From Anthoceros angustus (taxonomy: Eukaryota > Streptophyta > Anthocerotopsida > Anthocerotales > Anthocerotaceae), in NCBI GenBank assembly GCA_010909165.1, contig VJWM01000068.1, forward strand, positions 682,001-746,000: DNA of 64,000 nucleotides, read 5' to 3'. The notes under the pieces are model-generated. The model was not told the DNA's origin and searched no databases. It was given only the letters and a program-made list of their open reading frames with translations. Position 1 is the first letter of the stretch, and every line of letters starts with the position of its first letter. Shown here piece by piece: positions 44,337-55,570 of this stretch. Made by a program: the position numbers and the translations under genes.

Positions 44337-46848
44337 ATGGCAACCTCCACAAATTGTAGAGCAGTGCTGCTGGCTGTCGTAGTGAGTTGGTTGCAAACCT
44401 TGGGCAGCAGCCAGAGCCTGGGCTGGATCATTGTAGGCTCCACCGGGCTGCCTACTTGCTCCTACTGCGTGAATGTCATCAACGCAAATTCCTTCGCAAC
44501 GTACTCTGGTCTGCAGGTGGGCATCTACCGCTGCCTCAAGTTTGATCACAACGAGCAGTGGGCCGTGGACAACGTTACCAGCACAATTCGGATTCAGGAC
44601 CCAGTGAACAAGACGCTGTGCGTGGAAGCTGGGTTCCAGTCGGACTACAACGGCGGGAATGTCACCCTGCTGCCAATGCACCTCAGTGCTTGCGACGGCA
44701 GCGCCAAGCAGCAGTGGTTTTTCGACTCGGCCGCCAGGACTGTGAGAAGCGGGGTTACGGATTCGGATGGTGGTCCTGTGTACATGGTGGTGGGAAATCT
44801 GCCGAGCTTGGGGAACCAGCAGACGTCCGCTTACTACAACCTCTACCTCAGCACGCTTCGGGCGCCGGGGATTGTTTTCTCTCAGCTCACTTTCCTGCCT
44901 GCGTCCAGTTTGCTGAACAACCACTCCGATCTGTTGCTCAATATCAGGAGTGCAGATCGGGGGCAGAATTCGGGAAATTTGATCGACAACGGGGGCTTCG
45001 AGCGCGCTACGGTTCTGGGGAACTGGCCTGCTGGAATCAACTGCACCGAGTTCACGCCTGCCTGCTCCAAGGCGGATTTCTTCACCGGTGAGATCTTCTC
45101 CCTTTGCTCGTGGGTCATCGACAATCCCCCGTTGCGGCCCCTATGGATTCACAACCGAGATCCGGCCTGGACGGCTGCAGAAGGCAACTCCAGCCTGCTG
45201 CTTACCAACGGGGTGTCCATCAACCAGAGCTTCCCCACAGAACCCAACTCCACGTACCTGCTTTCTTTTTCCTTGGCTGGGTTTCTCACACCCGCTGTCA
45301 CAACCGACAGCTACCAGCGTTGCTTCAATGAGACAGGATACGTGACAGTTACAGCGGGCGGCGTGAAGTTCTCGGCGTTCTCGGTGGATCAAGCCAGCCC
45401 AGATGGCAGAGACACCTTGTGGTTCCCCAAGACCTTGACCTTCAACAGCCCAGGCTCGGCTACAGTCGTCTCCTTTACGAGCGGCGGGTTTTCAGGATCG
45501 TGTGGCGCCGTCATAGATGGCGTTGGGGTGATCAGCGTTGCCTCCCCTGCTTCATCGCACCGCCACACGAAAGTGGTGGCGGCGGCAGTTGCTTCATCCC
45601 TCTTCGTGGCCCTCGTCCTAGCCCTCGCACTTCCTCTTGTGGTCTGGAGAGGAAGAACGTCTCGTCCAGAACTCTACTTGGATCCTCACGCAGTGCATAA
45701 TGTCCGAATGTTCTCCTACAGCGAGATCCAGAGGGCCACGGCCGGTTGGAACATGGTGTTGGGTGAAGGAGGATTCAGTACAGTTTACAAGGCAGAGTTT
45801 TCTGACGGAACGGTTGGAGCAGTAAAAGTGGAGAAACACCGACCGTCTAAACTCTCGGTGTTCGTACAGGAGGTGACTCTATTGCAACGAGTCCATCACA
45901 AAAATCTGGTCAACCTCGTGGGATTCTGTGCGACAAGAGGTTTGCATCCCCATGCTTGCTCTGCTCTCAAAGTTACTCCGTGCCAGACATCTGGCTAGCA
46001 TGTAGGGGTTTATACACTCCATTCTTTTCCCACGTGTCTGTGGGACGCTCACAGCTTGGTCCTTCTCTTTGCCAGATCATCGTGTTCTTGTGTTTGAGTA
46101 TCTCCCCAACAAAACGTTGTATCAAAGGCTGCATCCTGACCAGGATAAGGAAGATGAGAAGGATAACGTCATGCTCTCTTGGGACACTCGGATGAAAATC
46201 ATCTACCAAGTTGCTTGCGCCCTCGAGTATCTGCATCACGGCACCAGCCCTCCAGTTGTGCACCGGGACATCAAATCCGCCAACATCTTGCTCACAGCTA
46301 CTGATTCAGCCAAGCTTGCTGACTTCGGGCTGTCCAAGGCTGCGCCGCCGGGTGCCACATCTTTCCAGTCTGTCAACACGGTGGTGAGGGGCTCCCTAGG
46401 GTATTTGGACCCCAGGTATGTGCGGACTGGAGTGTACTCTCCCAAGAGCGACGTGTACAGCTTTGGAGTGGTAGTGCTGGAGGTCGTCAGTGGCTACCCA
46501 GCCATCAAAGACATGGACCTCCTTCCATACTGGGCCGCCGACTATCTGTCCGACCCAGATCTTGCCTCTGAGATAGTCGACAAGCGCCTTTCTGGAGAGT
46601 TTGATGATGCAGATCTCCACATCCTGATCGACCTTATGAAGATGTGTCTTCAAGAGGAGTCCGACCTAAGGCCTACCATGCAGCAGGTTTTGTCATTCCT
46701 GGCGGATTCGCACTTCAGCGGACATCCCTCTCCACATCTGGCGCCCATCCCTGATGCACTCTTAAAGACACCACCAAGGGTCGAAATACCGGTAAGAGAT
46801 ACGTCCAGTTCCTCACAGTCTTTCTCCTCCAACAAGAGTCTCGAGTGA
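44337..46848 (+). CDS. RLK3: receptor-like Ser/Thr kinase with ricin-B-like and DUF642-like ectodomain
   Basis: Two exons (44337-45939, 46076-46848) give about 791 residues. The Met at 44337 starts the signal peptide (VLLAVVVSWLQTLGSSQS); an upstream in-frame Met at 44274 is less likely. Ectodomain as in RLK1: ricin-B-like segment with a true Q-x-W (QQWFF), then DNGGFERATVLGNWP through CGAVIDGVGV for the DUF642-like part. Here Pro and Asp of the family CGP..DD motif are changed. Single membrane span (SSLFVALVLALALPLVVW), kinase with GEGGFSTV, AVKVEK, HRDIKSAN, DFGLSKA and GSLGYLDPRY, so all catalytic residues are kept. The loop after HPDQDKEDEKD is longer than in RLK1. RLK1 and RLK3 are clearly diverged paralogues. 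Confidence 0.9.
45940..46075 (+). other. RLK3 intron
   Basis: A 136-bp GT-AG intron at the RLK1 position. The donor is after ..CATR and the acceptor is 'ctttgccag' before 'atcatcgtg', joining to give RDHRVLVFEY. The 3' part ('cccacgtgtctgtgggacgc') is shared with RLK2 rather than RLK1. Confidence 0.85.
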
Positions 46849-47219
46849 CAAGCAAACTCCAGTGGCAACTGCGTAGCCAGAGATTCGGTGTGGTGAGCAT
46901 GGGTTTGCATCTGGCCATCTTTGTCAGACTACTTGAAGATACCTGGGCACATGACATACTACTGATGATGCCTTGGGAAATTGCCCTGACCGACTGTGGA
47001 ATTAACGTAACAGCCTGCTTAGCCTAGCTTATCGTAGCCTAAAGAAATTACCTATCTCAAAAGCTTACCGAACTGCCGTCTACAAAGACATCACACTGAC
47101 GTCCTCACTCTAATTCGAAAACATGAAGCGGCTTCCCCCTTCTCCACTGCCATGGGCCCATTGTTGTACGGGCCTGCAGGAGGCAACACAAAGGTCATGG
47201 AATTCGGTGCAGCCGGATT

Positions 47220-47760
47220 CCTTTTCAAGATGACGAGTCTTCTTTCTTACATATGATGGCTTTCCATACAAGGAACAGCGGCCTGGCGGCCGCTGATCGT
47301 CTTGGGCGTGCAGGCCATTTAAATGAGGCAGACAGCATGTTGCAGTTATAAAGTGAGAGCCGAAGTGCTCACACTTGTGGGGTTGACATCTTTGCTGAGA
47401 TCCAACAGGTAAAAAGGCAAGGGAATATAGGGAGGGCGACACGGTGTTTTGAAGTCTCGTTAGAGCAGAGCCTCAGCGAGAATCTGCGTGTGTGCTCCTG
47501 GCGAAGGCCTATGCATATGCAGGTAGGTGGACCAATGTGGAGAGATTGAAAGACAGAGAATGGCAGGAGAGGCTAACAAGAAACCTGCAGGGGCGGGCAT
47601 TGAGGTGAAGAAGCAGCATGTACGTACATTTGTGGTGGGAGAACACAAAGGTGATATTGCGCTCTTGAAGGTAGATAGCTGAAAGGCGGTAGTTTGAGGA
47701 GTTGGTTAACCTCATCCTTGCCATTTCCAAGCACTCGCTACTGTCAACTGTTGGAACCCT
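47220..47760 (+). pseudogene. PPR C-terminal (E/E+ domain) remnant
   Basis: In shifting forward frames: DRLGRAGHLNEADSML (about 47296), GRATRCFEVSLEQSLSEN (about 47436), a LLAKAYAYAGRWTNVERLKD segment (about 47490-47550), then KPAGAGIEVKKQHVRTFVVG (about 47582-47640) and a stop. This is the expected order for the last PPR repeat, E and E+ domains. Frames are broken at two or more points, and no N-terminal repeats remain. Confidence 0.65.
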
Positions 47761-48723
47761 GAACTCCTAAGCCGAAGAACCTGGCTGGGTAAATTAGCAT
47801 AGTTTGTTGCATGATTCTGCAGGGAGGATCACAGCTGCTGCATCTAAAAGCCTATAGCCTTTCTTACTAACAGGGCGTCACATGGAAGATATCCACTCAC
47901 TAGCAAAAGGCATACGCAACAACAGATTCTTGTCAGTCTCAGAATAATCCTACGTCCTCACTGTCCATCCTTTTATCGGACAGCTGTGGCAAGGATACTG
48001 CACGTTATGAGTTGTAGACACAAAACCGTCAATAGCCTGCTATGTGTCGTTTGTCAATGACAGACCTGGTCCCATGAGTGAAGTTTTTTTGTCAATAGTA
48101 GATCTGGTTAAAGAAGAGAAAGCAATCCGTGTTGAAATCTTAAGAGGCTGGGAATGATAAACCATTGCCTGGCTGGCAGTGGTGGGCACTGTGATCAGCA
48201 AGATTGACATCAGAACACCGAAGTACAGAGCCACTACAAGCGGACGAACCGTTGCACATATCTTCCAATTGCGCGCAGACTTATTATCTACGGATGGAAC
48301 ATTTGGGGGAGAGGGGGGTGATCGATCATTTGGTTTGATTTGAAGACGCGGGGCGGGTCGAACGCAAAAAGGAGGTAGGGGGGTGGCACTTCCAGCGTCA
48401 GGATGAGAGATACTTGTGTCGGTTCGGGGGGCATTGCTTCCAACCGCGATTCCTCTGGTGCCAGCTAGGACCCACTACGGTTGGGTTCGTATCGTAGAGC
48501 ATCGTCCAAGTCCTTCCCCAGGACTTACGGTCTCCCCCATCCTCCCCTTAACCGTTTCCAGTGGGCCCTTCAGAGTCGTGGCCGCAAAACTAAGGTATCG
48601 TCCGGGTCATTCCCCGGAGACTTTAGTTTGTCTCCGGCCTACCCCCAACATTGACACAAGTACGTGTGGTTTAATGTTACAGGCACAGCTCGCGTATATG
48701 TCCTGTAATCCATTCAGTTAGTA
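47761..48723. other. intergenic; possible LTR-like fragment
   Basis: No gene recognised. 48480-48650 has two related halves ('cgtccaagtccttccccagg' and 'cgtccgggtcattccccgga') resembling the end of a plant retrotransposon LTR. 'ggtggcacttccagcgt' at about 48385 recurs at about 50213. Too weak to assign. Confidence 0.3.
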
Positions 48724-48796
48724 TGGCCAACGATTTGACGGAAAGGATGTGTGGGACGAGATCCCTTCAGGGTGAAACAATTCAGAGCATGGACTT

Positions 48797-49060
48797 ACAA
48801 CAACAACAACAACAACTTTATTTATGTCCACTAAGGATGGAAGAACCATCATGGGACAGAGATAGTACAGCGTAAAAGAGGTTTAAAAACCGAGTACACT
48901 TACATACATCTGAACTAGAGAAGCGCACTGTATGAGGGAAGGTAAAAGAAGGCCTAGAGAAGCAGACTGTATGAGGGAAGGAAAGAAGGCAAAGACTACT
49001 AGGAGTCCAACAAGGGAAGCAGTACCTGTATGAGGGAAGCAGAAAAGAAGGCAAAGACTA
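48797..49060 (-). mobile_element. short retroposon-like repeat with (TTG)n tail, family 2
   Basis: Read on the reverse strand, the sequence ends CCTTAGTGGACATAAATAAA followed by (GTT)n. The 3' box is nearly the same as family 1 (CTTAGTGGACTTAAATAAA plus (TTC)n), but the body differs. The second copy is at about 49362-49690. The 5' limit is uncertain. Confidence 0.5.
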
Positions 49061-49361
49061 CTAGGAGTCCAACAAGGACTGCCGAAGATCAAGAAGCTCA
49101 GAGAGACATAGTGGACTTAGAGTGGAAGGCCAGCAGACATTGGATTAAATGTAAATATATTGCAGGCATTGCAGCCTACCGAGACAATATGCGTCATATC
49201 TCCACTTCCCGATTCCGAAATATCTCCACTTCCCGATTCCGAAACCGTGATATTACACGCACCACGAATCGTTTTGTAATCCATTCGAACGCCAACGATT
49301 TAATCGAACGGATGTGTGGGACGAGATCCCTCAGGGTGAAACAATTCAGAGCATGGACTTA

Positions 49362-49690
49362 CAACAACAACAACAACAACTTTATTTATGTCCACTAAGG
49401 ATGGAAGAACCATCATGGGACAGAGATAGTACAGCGTAAAAGAGGTTTAAAAACCGAGTACACTTACATACATCTGAACTAGAGAAGCAGTACCTGTATG
49501 AGGGAAGCAGAAAAGAAGGCCTAGAGAAGCAGTACCTGTATGAGGGAAGCAGAAAAGAAGGCAAAGACTACTAGGAGTCCAACAAGGGAAGCAGTACCTG
49601 TATGAGGGAAGCAGAAAAGAAGGCAAAGACTACTAGGAGTCCAACAAGGACTGCCGAAGATCAAGAAGCTCGTAGAGACATAGTGGACTT
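49362..49690 (-). mobile_element. short retroposon-like repeat with (TTG)n tail, second copy
   Basis: Duplicate of 48797-49060 created by the 565-bp tandem duplication, with extra internal minisatellite units. Confidence 0.5.
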
Positions 49691-49889
49691 AGTGGAAGGC
49701 CAGACATTGGATTAAATGTAAATATATTGTGCATTGCGCCTACCGAGACAATATGGCCATATCTCCACTTCCGATTCAAATATCTCACTTCCGATTCAAA
49801 CCGTGATATTACACGCATTCACGAATCGTTTTGTAATCCATTCGGCTAGCACACCCATTTAACCGAATGTGGGCGAGATCCCTATCAAA

Positions 49890-50150
49890 TGAAGAAGAAG
49901 AAGAAGAAAGAAGAATTTTATTGAAGTCCACTAAGAACGTATTTAAGTCCAGAATGGATTTCCGTCACGGGGCTTAGTACTTAACAACTTGTACCATGGT
50001 GAACCTAAGCTATTTGCACCAAGGGTCCACTTCCTTCAGGGACCCCCACCTAATTTCCCTTCCCCACAGGATGCTTAATCACGACGTTCTTATAAATGTA
50101 TGTCCATTTAGCCTAAGCCAATTGGACACACATTTAGCACGCATTGCAGC
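49890..50150 (-). mobile_element. short retroposon-like repeat, family 1, inverted
   Basis: Begins (GAA)n then TTTTATTGAAGTCCACTAAG on the forward strand and continues through 'acttaacaacttgtaccatg', 'tgcaccaaggg' and 'gacgttcttataaatg'. It is therefore family 1 in reverse orientation. Confidence 0.6.
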
Positions 50151-50376
50151 CTACCGAGACAATATGGGTTATATCTCCACTTCCCGATTCCGAAACCGTG
50201 GAAAAGGGTTGGGTGGCACTTCCAGCGTACCAGGAGGGTAGATGCACACGCAGGTGTTTTGGTGGGTGACCACGGTATCTCCGTTTCTGAGGGGCGGCCA
50301 GATTTGGATGGATGGTACTATATGAGCAATCATGTGGCCCCTAGCCCTCGCGCGCCACACATGATCCACATGCTAA

Positions 50377-50823
50377 TCACCGCCTCCTGCCTGACCTACG
50401 AAGCACTGGCACCTCTATAGGAGGTTGTTCGACTCTTGGTTCATCTACCGGTGGAGGAATGTGCTCCTGCACATTACCACGGTTATCAACCTGCCCATGA
50501 TGATCATATCCATCTTCTTGGAAGATCACCCTTCGCACCTCCACAGTTGGAGTAGGCTTCCTGTGCATCTTGTTCTCATTGAAGAACACGTCGTTAGTAC
50601 GAACAACCTTTCTAGCTTCTGGACCCCACAAACGATATCCCATCTCACCAGAATCACCATAGCCAAGAAAAATACATTTCTTGGACTTAGGTGCCAACTT
50701 GTCCCGAAACTCTTTTAGAACATGGCAGTATGCCTCACAGCCAAACACTCGTAGATGCTTGTAGGATGGTTTCTTTCCAGACCATAGCTCCTCTGGAACC
50801 TGCTCATCAACAGCCTTATTCAC
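50377..50823 (-). pseudogene. Ty1/copia integrase C-terminal fragment
   Basis: 149 open codons on the reverse strand: VPEELWSGKKPSYKHLRVFG, CEAYCHV, SKKCIFLGYG, GYRLWGPEARKVVRTNDVFF, ending with LRRSGRRR and a stop. This is the copia GKKPSYKHLRVFG...FLGY block after the integrase core. Gag, protease, the integrase core and RT are absent. The frame begins exactly where a CACTA-like element starts (50821), so the element may have split it. Confidence 0.85.
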
Positions 50824-51915
50824 TACAAGGAGGGGCTACCTTTTACAAATGGGTCTAAGTTTAGTTAGAAGAAACTACAACACTCTTACTACAGCTCAAA
50901 GCCCTGTTGTAAGTTTTTCGAACATTTACAACAAGGGTTCCTAACTAATATGATGTGGCATGGATTTTACAACAGGGGTTTGTTGACATGGCATGTTGAC
51001 ATGAATTTTACAACGGGGTTTGTTGACATGGCTTGCTCGTTGTACATGACGTTGTTAATTGTGCATAAACTCTTTTTGATTTAGAAAACTAGGGGGGTTA
51101 TTTGTTAATAAAACTACATTTTGTTGAATATATAATGACGTGGCATGTTTCTTGTACAGGATGTTGTAAACGGTACTTGTAAAAGACGTTGTAAACCATG
51201 TTTGTTGTAGATGTGGTTGTAAATTGTGCAGGACTTGATTTTTTGGAATAATATCATTTATGGGAATATCTATGAATAGATTTATTATTTTCTGATGTGG
51301 CAAGTTCGTTGCAAATGATGTTGTAAATATGTTTCTCTGGATTTATGTTAGTTATGGGATTGTCTTTTTTTTTTTTTTTATTTACTGACGTATCACATGC
51401 ATTGTAGCTATGGTTGCATGCATTTTATAGAAATATCTATAAATAAATTTATTATTTTCTGACATGGCAAGCTCATTGCAAATATCGTTGTAAAATGGTT
51501 TCTCGAATTTATATTATATTATTGGATTATTCATTTTTATTGTATATTCTTGACGCACATGCGTCGTAACTATGGTTGTAAAATGCACAAGCCAGCCAAT
51601 ATCCATGAATAAATATATTATTTGCTGATGTGGCATGTTGTAAAATGCCATTGTAAAATTTTGGAAGAGACCTTTTCCTTATTTATGTAATTTATGAGGT
51701 TATATATTAGTAAGATTCGATGTGGCATGCTTATAAATGCCGTTGTAAATATGTGGAAGAGACCTTTTCCTGATTTATGTCATTTATGAGGCTATATATT
51801 AGTGAAATTGCGATGTGGCATGTTCATTGCAAATACATTGTAAAATGTTATACAAATTTATCGATTTATAAATAGTGCCAGCATTGTAAAATGTCGGTGT
51901 AAGAATTTTCCTAAT
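50821..51915. mobile_element. CACTA-like non-autonomous element with subterminal repeats
   Basis: Begins CACTACAAGGAGGGGCTACC directly beside the copia frame. About 1.1 kb of noncoding, AT-rich sequence follows, in which 'ttgtaaa', 'gttgtaaat' and 'gatgtggcatg' recur every 60-130 bp, as in the subterminal repeats of CACTA elements. No terminus in the opposite orientation was found before the PPR sequence at about 51918, so the right end may be lost. Confidence 0.5.
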
Positions 51916-51917
51916 GT

Positions 51918-52930
51918 CAAAAGCAGGCATGCATCTTGGCATACAGGTCCACCAGGGAAGCGCCCACAAGTACGTTATCCAAATGTCCTCTTTGCACAAG
52001 CTGTGAGTGCAGCTACCTGCCCTTCTGTAAGGCACCAATGCTTGCACATGCCTTCAAAAGGCAAGCAAAAGTAACCTCATCAGCCACAAGCAGGCCCTCC
52101 TGTTGCATTCGTCCATACAAAAATAGCGCCTCTTGACCAAGCCCTTTCTGTCCATACCCAGCAATCAGGGCATTCCAAGTCACCACATCCTTTGGGCTCA
52201 AGCATTCAAAAACTTGATGCGCATCTTCTACTTCGCCACACTTTGCCTACATGTCCACCAGGCAAGTGCCCACAAGTGTGTTATCTAGCTGTCCTCTCTC
52301 CACAATCAGAGTGCAGCACTTCATAAGGCACTTGCGTTTGCACAGCCTTGGAAGGCAAGCAAAGATAACATGGTTGCCCACAATCAGGCCCTCCTTCTCC
52401 ATTTGTCCATACAGAACAAGCGCCTCTTGGCCAAGCCCATGATTTGCATACCCAACTATCAGGGCCGTCCATGTCACGACATCCTTTGTGCCTAACCTAT
52501 CGAAAACCGTGTGTGCCTCTTCCAGTTCACCACAGTTTGCGTACATGTCCACCAGATAGTTGGCAATAAACAAGTTCGGTGGAATGTCACTGTGCAACAT
52601 ATCATGCTGCACTTTTCTGCTAGATTCCAGGTCCACAAATGCACAAGCTTGAAGGGTGCTACAAAGATGTGGGCATCCGCCTTCACAGAGCGACACATCG
52701 CATAGTAAAGTTGTATCGCCTCATTAGGCTCCCCATGTGTAGCATGTGCGGAGATTATTGAAAACCACATGAAGGGATTTGGTTTGCCCACCCTCCAGCC
52801 TACCTCCGATACATACATCCGCAAGATATGGTTCCCCAAGTATGTGATTGACTCGTACCCAAGTTTGAGTGAGATCATGAACGTCATCCCACAACCATGT
52901 CCTTCTTATCGCACAAAGTTTTAGCACGAC
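51918..52930 (-). pseudogene. PPR pseudogene, reverse strand
   Basis: From 52930 downwards: LKLCAIRRTWL, GYESITYLGNHILRMYVSE, NPFMWFSIISAHATHGEPNE, then (other frame) PPNLFIANYLVDMYANCGEL, DVVTWTALIVGYANHGLGQE, NTLVGTCLVDM, and KDVVTWNALIAGYGQKGLGQ with FACLLKACASIGALQKGR. Four or more PLS repeats with frameshifts between them, and a missing C-terminus where it meets the CACTA-like element. Confidence 0.75.
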
Positions 52931-53369
52931 ATATAAGATGGATCGAGGAATAGAATAGTCTATCTCAGATTTCTGAGCTCCAACGGCCTCGATGGCTTTC
53001 CCTACTCACATAACGTCGATGGTTACAGTGTCACGACTCCCATATCCAATCCGCACACCTCCTGTGCTCGCTTTGGAGCTCGACTTGGAAGGAGAAGCAC
53101 AATGACCCACCGCATATTCAAAGAAACAAGCTTCTCATCCAACAAGTGGCTTGAACATGTTGTTTAACCCGAGGACCTCACCGGACTCCTTGCACCGAAT
53201 GTTAGGCGAGCGAGCTCCTCTTACCTCGCCTAGTTTCCCACGCACAAGAGGGGAGTCCTAGGAAGTGGTGATGGGAGGGCGGTTGGGTGTGGTCACACGA
53301 GAAGCGGTGGCCGCTCAAGTCCGCTACCGAGTCCGTAGTCCTATCTATTCAAATAGGTAGGACTCAAGT
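52931..53369. other. intergenic, no gene recognised
   Basis: Upstream of the reverse-strand PPR pseudogene. No coding or repeat structure recognised. Confidence 0.35.
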
Positions 53370-53620
53370 CCTTGGTCTTTGGGGTTTGGGAAGCAGACTC
53401 AAGTCCTTGGTCTTGAGGTTTGAATGATGTTCCTTGGTCCTTGGGAAAAGTAGCAAGTAGATAGAAGCCTATTTGAGTCCTTGGTCTTGAGGTTTGAATG
53501 ATGTTCCTTGGTCCTTGGGAAAATGGTATGTAGATAGAAACCTAGTCCTTGGTCTTTGGGGTTTCGGAAGGATGTTCCTTGGTCCTTGGGAAAAGTAGCA
53601 TGTAGATAGAAACCTATTTC
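53370..53620. repeat. tandem repeat, about 70-80-bp period, three units
   Basis: 'tgttccttggtccttgggaa' with 'agtagatagaaacctat'-type sequence recurs near 53430, 53505 and 53570, preceded by 'gtccttggtcttgaggtttg'. Units are about 90 percent alike by eye. Confidence 0.8.
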
Positions 53621-53639
53621 GAGGGCCGAGGAAGGCAAC

Positions 53640-54990
53640 TTCCTTGAACCATGGGAATTCGCTTTTCTAGATATTGCATGTAGGGCTATATATGCATGTT
53701 AGGTATGCGGGGGTAAAATTGGCCGACTCATCAAGGGCCCGGTCAGACATGTATACAATCTCGCTACTCCATGGCCGGAGTAGTGAGTTCAACCTAGGCC
53801 GTGGAGTATACCGGTTGAAAATTTTATAGCAACTGCGAATCTAGGTAGGAATCCTAGTGTACTTCCTTTTGGATTGCGTATACCAATTCAATGGAGATAC
53901 ACTAGGACAAGCTACTGATTAGCGAGCTACATATAAAGATTTGTAATACAATGATATGCGAGTTCTTGCATATTAGCGGCTAAAGTCGCCTAATGAAATG
54001 GCCAATCCGGGCGCCCGATGGCGGCCTCGCCTTGAGCTAATTTCTAATAGGCAATAGGTATAGAGTTTCGATAGGCCTTCACTTGCGATAATCTACATAG
54101 TATGCGAGTGCTGAAAAACCAATCTTCGTGGCCCTACATTCCAATCGAGGTTGTCCGTAGCTACGGGTTGGCATTCGTGGGGGCTAGCCCCGGCTCTTGG
54201 CCCTTCTTGGGTTATCCCACCTCGGTTCGGGTTGATGGGTTTCCCATCTCTTCTTTTAATAAAGTCTCCATTGAGCCATTTTAGTTATCCTCGATGGATT
54301 GGGATTGTGCAGAAATGGTGCTGCTCCTGTCGGCGGTTTGGTGGCCGTCCGCCACTATATAAGATAGTGGTTGCAAGTTTTCTTGCGCTTTTGCCAAGGC
54401 CTATTAAATATGGCATGGTGTGAGCTCCTCGCGACTTTTGGCCAGACGCGCCATAAAGTCGTTGTAGGAAGGAGTCCGTTCCCAAGGGAATGATAGGCTC
54501 CGTTTGCGCGTTCGCGATTCTTACTTCACTTTGCGTCCGTTCGGTCTCACGCACACATTCATCGATTCGCATCTAACTACATAGCGTTCACACGCAGGCC
54601 GGTGTGGCCAAGCGTTTAGACCCGTTCGGCGTCCGTATCGTTCACGTTAGTCACTTGCACCTCTAGTCCGCTCTTCTCTCCACTCACACTACACTCATCG
54701 CCTTAGGGAAAAGCGGGGCTAAGCATGGGACCTCCTCGTCGTTGGGCCTCTCCGTCCAGGGCTCTACGCCCTCCGAGTCCCTCCGGCTCTGCGTTCCGGT
54801 CCGTTCGGCCGTGGGCGCTGCGGGCACGGGTCCGTCACCCTTCTCTCGCACACACCACCACACGTTAGGGTCCGTCACGGAACCTTGATCGGTCTCTCAC
54901 GGGGTGCACCTTTCGATGACTCAGGACTCACGTTAGCAAGAAGACGCACAAGGGTCTGCAAGAAACGCGGCATCAACACCAAGAGAAAGA
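53640..54990. other. intergenic, possible LTR sequence
   Basis: No gene. A reverse-strand TATAAGAGGGCTGAGGCTGC at about 55005-55024, followed by a transcribed-looking leader toward 54900, resembles a retrotransposon LTR promoter. No paired LTR was found. 54285-54572 is open on the reverse strand but unrecognised. Confidence 0.3.
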
Positions 54991-55379
54991 TACTTTACTT
55001 AGAGCAGCCTCAGCCCTCTTATACTACGCCGAAGGTCGGCGCCTTTATTACACCCCTATTCTGAGCCGGTGGCCAGCTCAGTACGCCCTAATCGGCCGCC
55101 TACCATCCTATTCCTCCCCTCCTATCTCCTTCGTCGGCGGTGGGGCTGGGAAGGTCCCGGGTTCCGCCTCGGGATTGGTGGTCCAATCTCCCGGCGACGT
55201 TCTGGCGCGCAATCGGATGATCCGCGAGGCGGACCCTTCCTCTTCCCTCACTCGGTTGGAGCTCTCGGCGGCGGTCGGCGACGTTACCACAACGTCGTTC
55301 CCCACGGCCCCCGGTGGGTCCCTTCCAGGGCCACCAGGCACTGCTCCCGGCGTAAGTCGGAGGGGACTCCTCCTTACTT

Positions 55380-55570
55380 CCTGAGTCCGGACCTCGAGGT
55401 CCGGTCTCGACTCCGGAGTCGGAACTTCGGGAGTCTGCCTTCTTCCCTGAGTCCGGTCTGCTGGGTCCGGTCTCATCTCTGGGGTTCGGACCTCAGGGTC
55501 CGAACTTATTACCGGGGTCCGGTCTCCAAGCTCCGGACCCCTTACCTGCGGACCTCTTACTGCTAGGTCC
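55380..55570. repeat. short-period repeat rich in 'gtccgg'
   Basis: 'gtccgg' or 'ctccgg' recurs every 10-30 bases with 'acctc' spacers, encoding the repeated PEVRTPE-like peptide on the reverse strand. Confidence 0.65.

Larger units (their letters stand above)
48724..49849. repeat. two-copy direct repeat of about 565 bp with retroposon tail
   Basis: 'gccaacgattt...ggatgtgtgggacgagatccc' starts at 48724 and 49291, and a third, partial start lies near 49850. Each unit contains (CAA)n followed by TTTATTTATGTCCACTAAGG, an internal minisatellite ('ctgtatgagggaag', 'aaagactactaggagtccaa') and 'catatctccacttcc'. Confidence 0.85.

Noticed and set aside
48797-48815. (CAA)n tract as a regulatory microsatellite
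   Set aside because: Its position next to the conserved TTTATTTATGTCCACTAAGG box in two copies is better explained as a retroposon tail.
53399-53638. Reverse-strand ORF with repeated FYLHT/FPKDQG-like text
   Set aside because: Product of the 70-80-bp tandem repeat; no protein-like features beyond the repetition.
54596-54660. tRNA-like words 'tggccaagcg' and 'gttcggcgtcc'
   Set aside because: The A-box and B-box-like words are about 10 bases apart and no cloverleaf can be formed.
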